Below are positions 47,902-56,258 of a DNA stretch of 64,000 nt, one piece after another. The notes below the pieces were generated by a model. The model saw only the letters and a list, made by a program, of their open reading frames with translations, had not been told where the DNA came from and did no database searches. A program made the position numbers and the translations under genes. Each line of letters opens with the position of its first letter. Position 1 is the stretch's first letter. This stretch comes from Salinibacterium sp. dk2585 (lineage in GTDB: Bacteria; Actinomycetota; Actinomycetes; Actinomycetales; Microbacteriaceae): NCBI RefSeq assembly GCF_008001035.1, contig NZ_CP042856.1:744001-808000 (forward strand), given 5' to 3'.

Positions 47902-47991
47902 AGCGGCATCCTCACGCAGTCAGCAGCTTCTCTCCCAGCTCCTCGCGGCCGCCGTGCACAACTCCTCGCAGCACCCGCGTGTGGACAAGTT

Positions 47992-48046
47992 GAGATCCGA
48001 CTAGTGAAGCTTCGAGACCTCTAGGAAGGTGCACAACTCGGATTTC
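47992..48046. repeat. 55-base palindromic element, copy B (diverged)
   Basis: The left arm starts GAGATCCGACTAGTG and the right arm ends GGTGCACAACTCGGATTTC; most positions match copy A, and the length is identical. The arms pair imperfectly. An 11-base fragment of the same right arm (GTGCACAACTC) is repeated at 47954-47964. The 170-base gap 47902-48071 holds only this repeat material. Confidence 0.65.
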
Positions 48047-48071
48047 GCCGGAATGCGAGTGAGCGAGCCCG

Positions 48072-48935
48072 CTACAGCTTGTAGTCGACCACGACCGGGG
48101 CGTGGTCTGACCAGCGCTCCTCGTAGGAGGGGTAGCGGTCGACCTTGTAGTCGGCAACCGTCTCGGCAAGGGCGGGCGTCACGAGGTGGTAGTCGATGCG
48201 CCAGCCCACATCGTTCGGGAAGGCCTGTCCGCGGTTCGACCACCATGTGTAGGGGCCGTCGACCTCGCCTGCGTGTCGCCGGCCCACATCGACCCAGCCG
48301 AGGCCGGTACCGGTCGTGCCGTCCTGGCATTCGACCTCTTCGCCGCGAGGGCCGAGGAAGCGGTCGAAGTAGGCGCGCTCCTTGGGGAGGAACCCGGCCT
48401 TCTTGACGTTGCCCTTCCAGTTCTTGATGTCGAGCTTCGTGTGGCCGACGTTGAGGTCGCCGAGCACGACCGCGTACTTGGAGTGCGCCTCGAGCTGGGG
48501 CAGGCGCTCGGTCATCGCGTCGAGGAACTTGTACTTCTCGACCTGCTTGGGCGTGCCGTCTTCACCCGAGTGCACGTAGGTGCTCACGACCGTGATGATC
48601 TCGTCGCCGACCTCGTAGTCGGCCTCGAGCCAGCGCCCCGCCGAGTCGAAGTCGGCGGCGCCCAGCTCCACGCGGTGGATCTTGGCCCCGCGCCGGCCGT
48701 CAGCACGCGTGCGGCTCGCGAGCGCGACGCCCGCGCGGCCCTTCGCGGTCGCCGGGTCGTGCAGCACATCCCACTCGTCGCCGAGCAACTCGGTGATGTG
48801 CTCCGTGTCGGCGCGCACCTCCTGCAGTGCGAGGATGTCGATCTCGCGGGTGGCGAGCCAGTCACCCATGCCCTTGCGGTAGGCGGCACGGATGCCGTTG
48901 ACGTTGACGGAGGCAATGCGGAGCGGCTTCGACAT
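48072..48935 (-). CDS. xth: exodeoxyribonuclease III (AP endonuclease family)
   Basis: The 287-residue enzyme has the ExoIII/EEP fold: IASVNVNGIRAA, LALQEVRAD with the metal-binding Glu, VVLGDLNVGHT, and WRIDYHLV...SDHAPVVVDY at the C-terminus with the catalytic Asp-His. It cuts abasic sites and degrades 3' ends in base-excision repair. TAGGGT 6 bases before the ATG indicates a leaderless transcript. Confidence 0.93.
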   Translation of the reverse strand: MSKPLRIASVNVNGIRAAYRKGMGDWLATREIDILALQEVRADTEHITELLGDEWDVLHDPATAKGRAGVALASRTRADGRRGAKIHRVELGAADFDSAGRWLEADYEVGDEIITVVSTYVHSGEDGTPKQVEKYKFLDAMTERLPQLEAHSKYAVVLGDLNVGHTKLDIKNWKGNVKKAGFLPKERAYFDRFLGPRGEEVECQDGTTGTGLGWVDVGRRHAGEVDGPYTWWSNRGQAFPNDVGWRIDYHLVTPALAETVADYKVDRYPSYEERWSDHAPVVVDYKL

Positions 48936-48941
48936 GCTTCG

Positions 48942-48947
48942 ACCCTA
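48942..48947 (-). promoter_or_regulatory. -10 element of a leaderless promoter
   Basis: On the minus strand TAGGGT lies 6 bases before the ATG at 48935. No ribosome site is present. Confidence 0.5.
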
Positions 48948-48983
48948 GCGGCGGCATCCGACAGGGACGTCGTCCGCGGTGGT

Positions 48984-50000
48984 TCATCGCCTGAAGAGCC
49001 AGCCCCACCGTCGCGTGCGACGGATGCGCGCGAGTCGTCGGCGCGCTTCCTCACGCACGGCGGCCTCATGGGCCGCCGCACGCTCCCGCTCCTGGCGGCG
49101 CTCCTCCTCGATGCGTTCGTCGGCGACGAGGCCGCGGTCGCGCATGCCGACGGCGATCCACGTGCCCGCCATGAGGATCACCTGGCAAAGGAAGTTGAAC
49201 CAGATCAGCAGACCGATGATGACGGCGAAGGATGCGAGCAGCGGGTTTCGCGTCGCCCCGCCGAGCAGCGCCGAACCGAGCACCTTGAGCACGCCGATCC
49301 CGGCCGCGCCGAGGAGGGCCCCCGGCGCGAGTTGGCGCACGGGGATGCGCAGCCCCGCCAGGAAGCGATACAGGGCAGCGAGCGTCACGGTGTCGACCAC
49401 GAACATCAGCAGGAGACCCACGCCCGAGGCGATTGCCGACGCGAGCCACGAGTCGGGGTCGATTCCGACGAGTTCGAAGGTCCACTCGACCGCATGCGTG
49501 CTGAAGACGAGAAGGCCCGCGGAGACGATGACGGCGACCGCGAAAAGGAGGCCGAGCCCCGCATCCTTGAGTCTCAGCAGCACGATGTTGAGGTGCTCAG
49601 GGGGCAGCTCGAACATGACCCGAACGGCGTCGCGAGCGGATGCGAGCCATCCGAGCGTCGTGAAGAGCAGACCGCCCGCGGCGACGACTCCCGTCCACCC
49701 GAAGATGCCCGCTTCCGTGAGGTCATCTGGGTCGATTGCACCTTCGCCGTCGCCCGAGTCGATGAGTCCGGGCGCGTAGGAGTCGATCAGCGCGAAGATC
49801 GCCTGCGTGAGCTCCTCGTTGCCCGTGATGACGAGGCCCGCGACCGAGAACGCGACCCAGATTGCGGCGAACACCGCGAAGAGGGCCTGGTAGGAGAGGC
49901 CGGACGCGAGGATCGGCCCGCGGTTGAGTAGGTAGTGCTGAAACACGCGCACTGGTCGAGACGCCGTCACCCAGGCGATGAGTTGCTTGATCCGCTCCAT
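48984..50000 (-). CDS. YihY/virulence factor BrkB family membrane protein
   Basis: The 338-residue protein has about six membrane helices. Conserved YihY features include VFQHYLLNRGPILASGLSYQALFAVFAAIW at the N-terminus, the LPLR-like segment RQLAPGALLGAAGI and LLIWFNFLCQVILMAGTW. The C-terminal tail is long and rich in Arg and Glu (RRRLARIRRTRRW). The family's function is unsettled. TAGCCT 7 bases upstream of the ATG suggests a leaderless start. Confidence 0.87.
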   Translation of the reverse strand: MERIKQLIAWVTASRPVRVFQHYLLNRGPILASGLSYQALFAVFAAIWVAFSVAGLVITGNEELTQAIFALIDSYAPGLIDSGDGEGAIDPDDLTEAGIFGWTGVVAAGGLLFTTLGWLASARDAVRVMFELPPEHLNIVLLRLKDAGLGLLFAVAVIVSAGLLVFSTHAVEWTFELVGIDPDSWLASAIASGVGLLLMFVVDTVTLAALYRFLAGLRIPVRQLAPGALLGAAGIGVLKVLGSALLGGATRNPLLASFAVIIGLLIWFNFLCQVILMAGTWIAVGMRDRGLVADERIEEERRQERERAAAHEAAVREEARRRLARIRRTRRWGWLFRR

Positions 50001-50007
50001 CGCTCTC

Positions 50008-50013
50008 AGGCTA
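50008..50013 (-). promoter_or_regulatory. -10 element of a leaderless promoter
   Basis: On the minus strand TAGCCT lies 7 bases before the ATG at 50000. It sits next to the terminator hairpin of ptsH. Confidence 0.45.
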
Positions 50014-50021
50014 GGCCGGGA

Positions 50022-50042
50022 CGCCCCTCCGCGGGAGGGGCG
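50022..50042 (-). terminator. terminator hairpin after ptsH
   Basis: CGCCCCTCC (50022-50030) and GGAGGGGCG (50034-50042) form a 9-bp stem with a 3-base loop, 22 bases past the ptsH stop on the minus strand. Confidence 0.6.
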
Positions 50043-50063
50043 CGCCAGCGCGGTGTTCGGATG

Positions 50064-50339
50064 CTACTGCGGGTCGAGCTCGGAGCCGATGAGTTCCGCG
50101 AACCGGTCGGCCGTGGCATCCGCGTCGTCCCCACTCACCGTCAGGGTCAGCTCATCGCCCTTCGAGACCCCCATCGCGAGCAGGAGCAGCACGCTGGCCG
50201 CGTTGGCCTTCTTGCCGTTCGGTGCCTCGATCGTGACGCTGTGCCCGCTCTCGCCGGCCGCCTTTGCGATTGTCGCGGCGGGGCGTGCGTGCAGGCCGAC
50301 TGCTGACCCGAATGCGACCGTGCGCTGTGCTTCTGCCAT
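50064..50339 (-). CDS. ptsH: HPr phosphocarrier protein
   Basis: The 91-residue protein carries the phosphorylated His17 in GLHARPAA and the conserved NGKKANAASVLLLLAMGV helix. It passes phosphate from enzyme I (ptsI, 51338) to PTS sugar permeases such as the mannitol EIIA at 54661. GGGAGGA precedes the ATG. It follows the DeoR gene by 26 bases on the same strand and is probably co-transcribed with it. Confidence 0.95.
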   Translation of the reverse strand: MAEAQRTVAFGSAVGLHARPAATIAKAAGESGHSVTIEAPNGKKANAASVLLLLAMGVSKGDELTLTVSGDDADATADRFAELIGSELDPQ

Positions 50340-50365
50340 GGCGTTGTCCTCCCGTGTTGGTGTCG

Positions 50366-51154
50366 TCATGCTACTGCCGGTGTCGCTGAGGGGCCCGCGA
50401 GGATCACGTCAGGGCCGGAGGCCTCTACCTCGTGTACGAGCTCCTCGTTGACGCCCGCGTCGGTGATGATCGTGTCGATGGCGGCGAGCGGGGCGACCCT
50501 GCTGAACTCCTCGCGGCCGAACTTGCTGTGATCCGCGAGCACGATACTGCGGCGGCTGGCCTTGATGATGGCCGACTTCACGGCGGCCTCGGCGATGTTG
50601 TGGGTCGTGAGGCCGCGCTCGGGTGTGATGCCGTTGATGCTGATGAACGCGACGTCGACGCTCACCATGCTCACCATCTGGTGTGTCCAGGTGCCGACGG
50701 TGGCGCGGGAGGTGGGCCGCACGAGGCCCCCGAGCACGTGGAGTTCGATGTTGTCGCGGTCGGCAAGGGCGATCGCGACGGGGAGCGAGTGGGTCACGAC
50801 GGTCAGTCGGCGGTCGGTGGGGATGAGTTCGGCGAGCTTGATCGTCGTCGTGCCCGCGTCGATCAGGATCGACCCGCCATCCGGCAGTTCGTCTATCGCG
50901 GCCGTTGCGATCGCAAGCTTTTCGGCTACCCGGATCTCGTTGCGTTCCGAGACGGCGGGGCCGACGAGGCTGCGCTCGACGGGGATCGCGCCGCCGTGGG
51001 CGCGGCGCACGAGTCCGCGCCGCTCGAGGCTTGTCAGGTCGCGCCGGATCGTCTCGGGGGTGACGCGCAGCAGCTCCGCGAGTTCCCGCACCTCGACGCG
51101 GCCGTTTGCGCGCGCCTGCTCGAGAATTGCCTGGTGCCGTTCGGGTGCGTACAT
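50366..51154 (-). CDS. DeoR-family transcriptional regulator
   Basis: The 262-residue protein has an N-terminal DeoR helix-turn-helix (VRELAELLRVTPETIRRDLTSLERRGLVRRAHGG) and the C-terminal sugar-phosphate-sensing domain (DAGTTT, LADHSKFGR). The start MYAPERHQAIL at 51154 fits the family and has GAGG 6 bases upstream; the GTG at 51172 is less likely. It lies between ptsH and the divergent ptsI-mtl genes, so control of mannitol PTS genes in response to a sugar phosphate is likely. Confidence 0.9.
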   Translation of the reverse strand: MYAPERHQAILEQARANGRVEVRELAELLRVTPETIRRDLTSLERRGLVRRAHGGAIPVERSLVGPAVSERNEIRVAEKLAIATAAIDELPDGGSILIDAGTTTIKLAELIPTDRRLTVVTHSLPVAIALADRDNIELHVLGGLVRPTSRATVGTWTHQMVSMVSVDVAFISINGITPERGLTTHNIAEAAVKSAIIKASRRSIVLADHSKFGREEFSRVAPLAAIDTIITDAGVNEELVHEVEASGPDVILAGPSATPAVA

Positions 51155-51210
51155 CGTGACCTCGTCGTTCACAGGTGCGGCTCGGCGCGGAGGCGCACGA
51201 GAGAAACATC

Positions 51211-51256
51211 ACAAACAAAAGTCTGCTTGCGTATTTTTATCTCCGAATTTGTTTGT
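51211..51256. promoter_or_regulatory. AT-rich inverted repeat between deoR and ptsI
   Basis: ACAAACAAA (51211-51219) and TTTGTTTGT (51248-51256) are exact complements across a 28-base AT-rich spacer, in a window that is otherwise very GC-rich. DeoR-type regulators often bind repeated TG- or TTTG-rich sites. The repeat lies between the divergent starts at 51154 and 51338. Confidence 0.55.
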
Positions 51257-51337
51257 TTGTCAATCGAGTTGGGGGTACTCTCGGTTCACATCGCCGCTGC
51301 ATGCCGTCGGCGAGACCCAAAGACGAGGGAGTGCGGG

Positions 51338-52996
51338 ATGCGAGAGCTTCGAGGAGTCGGCGTCGGGCGCGGCATAGCTGCCGGCCCGGTACTGCGGATG
51401 CCTGACCCCCTGCCCGAACCCGACGCGACCCCCCGCACCGGCGACGCCGACACCGAGAAAGCCACCGTGAGCGAGGCGCTCGCGGCCGTGGCATCCGAAT
51501 TGGCCGAACGCGGCCAGCGCGCGGGTGGAGATGCACAGGCGGTGCTCGACGCGCAGGCGATGATGGCGCAGGACCCCGGGCTCGTCGACGACGTGAACGC
51601 GCGCATCGACGGCGGCAGCACCGGCGAGCGTGCCGTCTTCGAGGCATTCGCTGCCTTCCAGGAGCTCCTGACCGGCATGGGCGGCTACATGGGGGAGCGC
51701 GCCGCCGACCTCGCGGATGTCGCCCAGCGCATCATCGCCCGCCTCCGCGGTGTGCCCGCCCCCGGCGTGCCGACCTCCGACAGCCCCTTCGTGCTCGTCG
51801 CCCGCGACCTGGCACCGGCCGACACTGCGCTGCTCGACCTCGAGAAGGTGCTCGCCCTCGTGACCCGTGACGGCGGCCCGACCTCCCACACGGCGATCCT
51901 CGCGCGCTCGAAGTCGATCACCGCGATCGTCGGCGTTGAGGGCGCGGATTCCCTCACGGACGGCACGATGGTGCTCGTCGATTCCGGCGCGGGCACCGTG
52001 ACGGTCGAGCCCTCGCCCGAGCAACTCGCCGACGCCGAGACGCGCACGGCCGAGATCCGTGCGATCGTGAGCGCGCCCATCACTGATGGTGCGCTCGCCG
52101 ACGGCACCCGTGTGCCCCTCCTCGCAAACCTCGGCAGCCCGCAGGATGCCGCGGCCGCCGTCGAGCTCGGGGCCGAGGGTGTCGGCCTCTTCCGCACGGA
52201 GTTCCTCTTCCTCGACGCAACCGAGGCGCCGAGCGTCGAGCAGCAGGAGGCCGACTACACGGCCGTGCTCGCGGCCTTCCCCGGTAAGAAGGTGGTCGTG
52301 CGCTGCCTCGACGCCGGCGCCGACAAGCCGCTGAGCTTCCTCAACGACGCCGAGGAGGAGAACCCGGCGCTCGGCCTGCGCGGGCTGCGCTCCCTGCGGG
52401 CGAACGAGCAGATCCTGCGCGACCAGCTCACGGCCCTCGCCCGCGCCCAGGAGGCGACCGAGGCCGACCTCTGGGTGATGGCGCCGATGGTCGCCGACGT
52501 GGCCGAGACTGAATACTTCGTCGCCCTCGCCCGCGAGCTCGGCATCCGCGTCGCGGGGGTCATGGCCGAGATCCCCTCGCTCGCGCTCATGGCTGAGCAG
52601 GTCGCCGCCGCGAGCGACTTCGTCAGCATCGGCACCAACGACCTCACCCAGTACACGCTGGCGGCTGACCGGATGCTCGGTTCCGTCGCCGCCTACCAGG
52701 ACCCGTGGCATCCGGCCGTCCTGCGCCTCGTGCGGATGCTCGGCGACGCCGGTCGCACCCACGGCAAGCCCGTCGGCGTGTGCGGTGAGGCGGCCGCCGA
52801 CCCACTCCTCGCCGTCGTGCTCGTGGGGCTCGGGGTCAACTCCCTGTCGATGACGCCCGCCGCGTTCGCCGACGTGCGGGCCGAACTCCTGCAGCACACG
52901 GCGACGGATGCCACGGCGCTCGCCGAGGCCGCACTCGCCGCCCCCACGGCGTCCGCTGCTCGCGACGCCGTCCGCGCGGCCATCGCCGAGCGCTGA
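51338..52996 (+). CDS. ptsI: phosphoenolpyruvate-protein phosphotransferase (PTS enzyme I)
   Basis: The 552-residue enzyme has the phosphorylated His184 in GGPTSHTAI, an HPr-binding N-terminal domain and a C-terminal PEP-binding barrel (GVGLFRTEFLF, DAGADKPLSF, SIGTNDLTQYTLAADR, CGEAAADP). It transfers phosphate from PEP to HPr. GACGAGGGAG lies before the ATG. It is divergent from deoR-ptsH and followed by the mannitol genes, with 49 bases before mtlA. Confidence 0.95.
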   Translation: MRELRGVGVGRGIAAGPVLRMPDPLPEPDATPRTGDADTEKATVSEALAAVASELAERGQRAGGDAQAVLDAQAMMAQDPGLVDDVNARIDGGSTGERAVFEAFAAFQELLTGMGGYMGERAADLADVAQRIIARLRGVPAPGVPTSDSPFVLVARDLAPADTALLDLEKVLALVTRDGGPTSHTAILARSKSITAIVGVEGADSLTDGTMVLVDSGAGTVTVEPSPEQLADAETRTAEIRAIVSAPITDGALADGTRVPLLANLGSPQDAAAAVELGAEGVGLFRTEFLFLDATEAPSVEQQEADYTAVLAAFPGKKVVVRCLDAGADKPLSFLNDAEEENPALGLRGLRSLRANEQILRDQLTALARAQEATEADLWVMAPMVADVAETEYFVALARELGIRVAGVMAEIPSLALMAEQVAAASDFVSIGTNDLTQYTLAADRMLGSVAAYQDPWHPAVLRLVRMLGDAGRTHGKPVGVCGEAAADPLLAVVLVGLGVNSLSMTPAAFADVRAELLQHTATDATALAEAALAAPTASAARDAVRAAIAER

Positions 52997-53045
52997 ACGA
53001 CCACACCCGATACGAACTGCACCACTTGAGAGAAAAGGACACAAA

Positions 53046-54635
53046 ATGACAACGGAGTCTGCAACGGCACCCGCCGCTGCCAAGCGAGGGGGTGCACGCG
53101 TCGGAGTGCAGCGCTTCGGCACCTTCCTCAGCGGCATGATCATGCCCAACATCGGCGCGTTCATCGCGTGGGGTCTCATCACCGCCATGTTCATTCCGGA
53201 CGGCTGGTTCGGTGAGAACAGCCCGGTCGCCGCTTGGCGATGGGACTACGCCCCGATGTTCGGTGGCGGCGAGACCCCAGACGGTTCTGTCTGGACCGGC
53301 CTCGTGAGCCCCATGATCACCTACCTGCTGCCGATCCTCATCGGCTACACGGGTGGTCGTCTCGTCTACGACACCCGCGGTGGTGTCGTGGGTGCGATCG
53401 CCACGGTCGGTGTGATCGCTGGCACGGACATTCCAATGTTCCTCGGCGCCATGATCATGGGCCCGCTGACCGCGTGGCTCATGAAGCAGGTCGACAAGCT
53501 GTGGGCGGGCAAGATCAAGCCCGGCTTCGAGATGTTGGTCGACAACTTCTCCGCGGGCATCCTTGCGGCGATCCTCGCGGTCGCGGGCCTCGTCGGCTTC
53601 GCCCCCGTGGTCACCGCGCTCAGCAACGCGCTGGAGGCTGCGGTCGACTGGCTCGTCAACCTCGGACTGCTTCCCCTGCTGAGCATCTTCGTTGAGCCCG
53701 GCAAGATCCTCTTCCTCAACAACGCCATCAACCACGGTGTGTTCACGCCGATTGGTACCCAGCAGGCGATCGACACCGGCAAGTCGGTGCTGTTCCTCGT
53801 CGAGGCCAACCCTGGCCCCGGCCTCGGCCTGCTGCTCGCCTTCGCTTTCTTCGGCGTCGGCGTCGCCAAGGCGAGTGCCCCCGGTGCCATCATCATCCAG
53901 TTCTTCGGTGGCATCCACGAGATCTACTTCCCCTACGTGCTCATGAAGCCGATCCTCGTGCTTGCCGTCATCGCGGGTGGCATGACCGGTGTCGCTACCA
54001 ACGTGCTGTTCAACAGCGGCTTGCGGGCCCCAGCATCGCCCGGCAGCATCTTCGCGGTGTTGTTGCAGACGGCCAATGACAGCTTCCTCGGCGTCATCCT
54101 GTCCGTCGTGTTCTCGGCAGCCGTCTCGTTCCTGGTAGCCGCCCTCATCCTGCGGGCGAGCCGCAAGAAGGACCTCGAGGCTGGCGGCGGTGACCTGGGC
54201 GCGGCGGTCGCGCAGACCGAGGCGAACAAGGGCAAGTCGTCGAGCGTGCTTGGCGGACTCTCGGGTGCCGAGACTGCTGAGGCACGCACGGAGGCGGCCG
54301 GGGCCGCGGCCGCGGGCGGTGCCACGACCACCACCGCGACCCGTCCCATCCAGAACGTCGTCTTCGCCTGCGATGCCGGCATGGGGTCGAGCGCGATGGG
54401 TGCCAGCGTCTTGCGGAACAAGGTCAAGAAGGCTGGAATTGAGGGCGTGACGGTCGTCAACAAGTCGATCGCCAACCTGGATGGCACGGAAGACCTGGTC
54501 ATCACGCACCAGGACCTCACCGACCGAGCGTCGCAGAAGACACCGAACGCCCAGCATGTGTCGGTAGACAACTTCATGAACAGCCCGAAGTACGACGAGG
54601 TCGTCGACCTGCTCAAGCGGCAGTCCGGCAGCTGA
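53046..54635 (+). CDS. mtlA: PTS mannitol-specific EIICB component
   Basis: The 529-residue protein has a mannitol-type EIIC membrane domain (about 20-380: RFGTFLSGMIMPNIGAFIAWG, INHGVFTPIG, GGIHEIYFPYVLMKP), an Ala/Gly/Thr-rich linker and an EIIB domain (about 432-529) with the phosphorylated Cys in FACDAGMGSS. EIIA is encoded separately by mtlF. It imports mannitol as mannitol 1-phosphate. AGAGAAAAGGA stands before the ATG. Confidence 0.95.
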   Translation: MTTESATAPAAAKRGGARVGVQRFGTFLSGMIMPNIGAFIAWGLITAMFIPDGWFGENSPVAAWRWDYAPMFGGGETPDGSVWTGLVSPMITYLLPILIGYTGGRLVYDTRGGVVGAIATVGVIAGTDIPMFLGAMIMGPLTAWLMKQVDKLWAGKIKPGFEMLVDNFSAGILAAILAVAGLVGFAPVVTALSNALEAAVDWLVNLGLLPLLSIFVEPGKILFLNNAINHGVFTPIGTQQAIDTGKSVLFLVEANPGPGLGLLLAFAFFGVGVAKASAPGAIIIQFFGGIHEIYFPYVLMKPILVLAVIAGGMTGVATNVLFNSGLRAPASPGSIFAVLLQTANDSFLGVILSVVFSAAVSFLVAALILRASRKKDLEAGGGDLGAAVAQTEANKGKSSSVLGGLSGAETAEARTEAAGAAAAGGATTTTATRPIQNVVFACDAGMGSSAMGASVLRNKVKKAGIEGVTVVNKSIANLDGTEDLVITHQDLTDRASQKTPNAQHVSVDNFMNSPKYDEVVDLLKRQSGS

Positions 54636-54660
54636 CAACAACTGGAAGAGGGAGTTCCCC

Positions 54661-55098
54661 ATGGCGTCACAGGTACTGCAGCTCGCACAGATCCGCACCG
54701 AGGGTGAGGCAACGACCAAGCTCGAGGCGATGCGGGAGGCCCACAGCATTCTCATGGATGCCGGAGCGGTGACGGCGGCGTACTTGCCGGCGATGCTCGA
54801 GCGCGAGGAGTCGGTCTCGACGTACATGGGGAACTTCCTTGCCATCCCTCACGGCACGAACGAGAGCAAGGAGGCGATCCTCTCCTCGGCGCTCTCGTTC
54901 GTGCGCTACTCGCAGCCAATCGACTGGGACGGCAACCCCGTGCACTTCGTTGTCGGCATCGCCGGCGTCGAGAACGAGCACCTCGAGATCCTCTCCAAAA
55001 TCGCGATCGTGTTCTCTGACGAGGATGAGGTGGATGCGCTGCTCAAGGCGGGCAGCGCCGAGGAGATCCTCGACATCCTCTCGGAGGTCAACAACTGA
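54661..55098 (+). CDS. mtlF: PTS mannitol-specific EIIA component
   Basis: The 145-residue EIIA domain has the phosphorylated His64 in [10 protein letters not shown]. It accepts phosphate from HPr and passes it to the EIIB domain of MtlA. GAAGAGGGAG precedes the ATG. Its stop overlaps the mtlD start by one base. Confidence 0.95.
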   Translation: MASQVLQLAQIRTEGEATTKLEAMREAHSILMDAGAVTAAYLPAMLEREESVSTYMGNFLAIPHGTNESKEAILSSALSFVRYSQPIDWDGNPVHFVVGIAGVENEHLEILSKIAIVFSDEDEVDALLKAGSAEEILDILSEVNN

Positions 55099-56252
55099 TG
55101 AAGGCTGTCCACTTCGGAGCCGGCAACATCGGCAGGGGCTTCGTGGGCCTCCTGCTCCACGAGGCCGGCTACGAGGTGGTCTTCGTCGACGTGGCCGCGG
55201 AACTGATCGATTCCCTCGCGGCCGCGGAGAGTTACACCGTGCACGAGGTGGGGGAGGGTGCCCGCGATCATCGTGTCGAGTTCTTCCGCGCCCTCAACAG
55301 CGCGGTGGATCCGGATGCGGTGGTCGCCGAGATCGCGACCGCCGAGGTGGTGACGACCGCCGTTGGGCCGAATGTGCTCAAGTTCGTGGCCCCGCTCATC
55401 GCCGAGGCGCTCCTCCAGCGTTCCCTCGAGGTGCCGCTCGCCGTGATGGCATGCGAGAACGCCATCAACGCGACCGACACCCTGCGGGAGCACGTGGCGC
55501 AGGCACTCGCCGAGAAGGGGCGCGAAGCGGATGCCGCGACCGCCCTCTCACGTGCGGTCTTCGCCAACACGGCCGTCGACCGCATCGTGCCGGGCCAGCC
55601 TGGTGAAGGCGGGCTCGACGTGACCGTCGAGGCGTACTTCGAATGGGCGATCGACCGCTCGCCCTTTGGAGGCGAGGAGCCCAGCATCCCTGGCGCGACC
55701 TGGGTCGACGACCTCGCTCCCTATATCGAGCGCAAACTCTTCACGGTGAACACGGGACACGCGACGATCGCCTACTACGGCTTCGCGGCGGGGGCGAGGG
55801 CGATCTCGGATGCCCTTGGTCACCCCGAGGTCGAATCCGCCGTGCGCGCCGTGCTCGCTGAGACGAAGCAGTTGCTCGTCGCCAAGCATGGCCTCGACGA
55901 GTCGGCCCAGCAGGCCTACATCGACAAGATCCTCACCCGCTTCGCGAACCCGCACCTGCCCGACACCGTCGACAGGGTCGGCCGCCAGCCGCTGCGCAAG
56001 CTGAGTCGCAACGAGCGCTTCATCGGCCCCGCCGCCGAGCTCGCAGAGCGCGGCACCGTGCCCGAGGCACTCATCGACGCCGTCGGCACAGCCCTTGGCT
56101 TCGACGTTCCCGACGACGAGCAATCGGTGCAGATGCGCGAAAAACTGCAGGCCCTCACGCCGGAGGAATTCGTGCAGGAGGTGTGCGGCATTGGGCCGTC
56201 GCATCCGCTCTTCGAACCGCTCGTCGCGGTCGTGCCGACGCCCTCGGGCTGA
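55098..56252 (+). CDS. mtlD: mannitol-1-phosphate 5-dehydrogenase
   Basis: The 384-residue enzyme has the NAD-binding loop [13 protein letters not shown] and the conserved catalytic region around [16 protein letters not shown]. It oxidises mannitol 1-phosphate to fructose 6-phosphate. It is the last gene of the mannitol operon. It ends six bases before a convergent MFS gene, with no visible terminator between them. Confidence 0.95.
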   Translation: MKAVHFGAGNIGRGFVGLLLHEAGYEVVFVDVAAELIDSLAAAESYTVHEVGEGARDHRVEFFRALNSAVDPDAVVAEIATAEVVTTAVGPNVLKFVAPLIAEALLQRSLEVPLAVMACENAINATDTLREHVAQALAEKGREADAATALSRAVFANTAVDRIVPGQPGEGGLDVTVEAYFEWAIDRSPFGGEEPSIPGATWVDDLAPYIERKLFTVNTGHATIAYYGFAAGARAISDALGHPEVESAVRAVLAETKQLLVAKHGLDESAQQAYIDKILTRFANPHLPDTVDRVGRQPLRKLSRNERFIGPAAELAERGTVPEALIDAVGTALGFDVPDDEQSVQMREKLQALTPEEFVQEVCGIGPSHPLFEPLVAVVPTPSG

Positions 56253-56258
56253 TCGCCG

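Noticed and set aside
51155-51172. GTG at 51172 as the start of the DeoR regulator
   Set aside because: The ATG at 51154 gives the usual family start MYAPERHQAIL and has a better-placed ribosome site.
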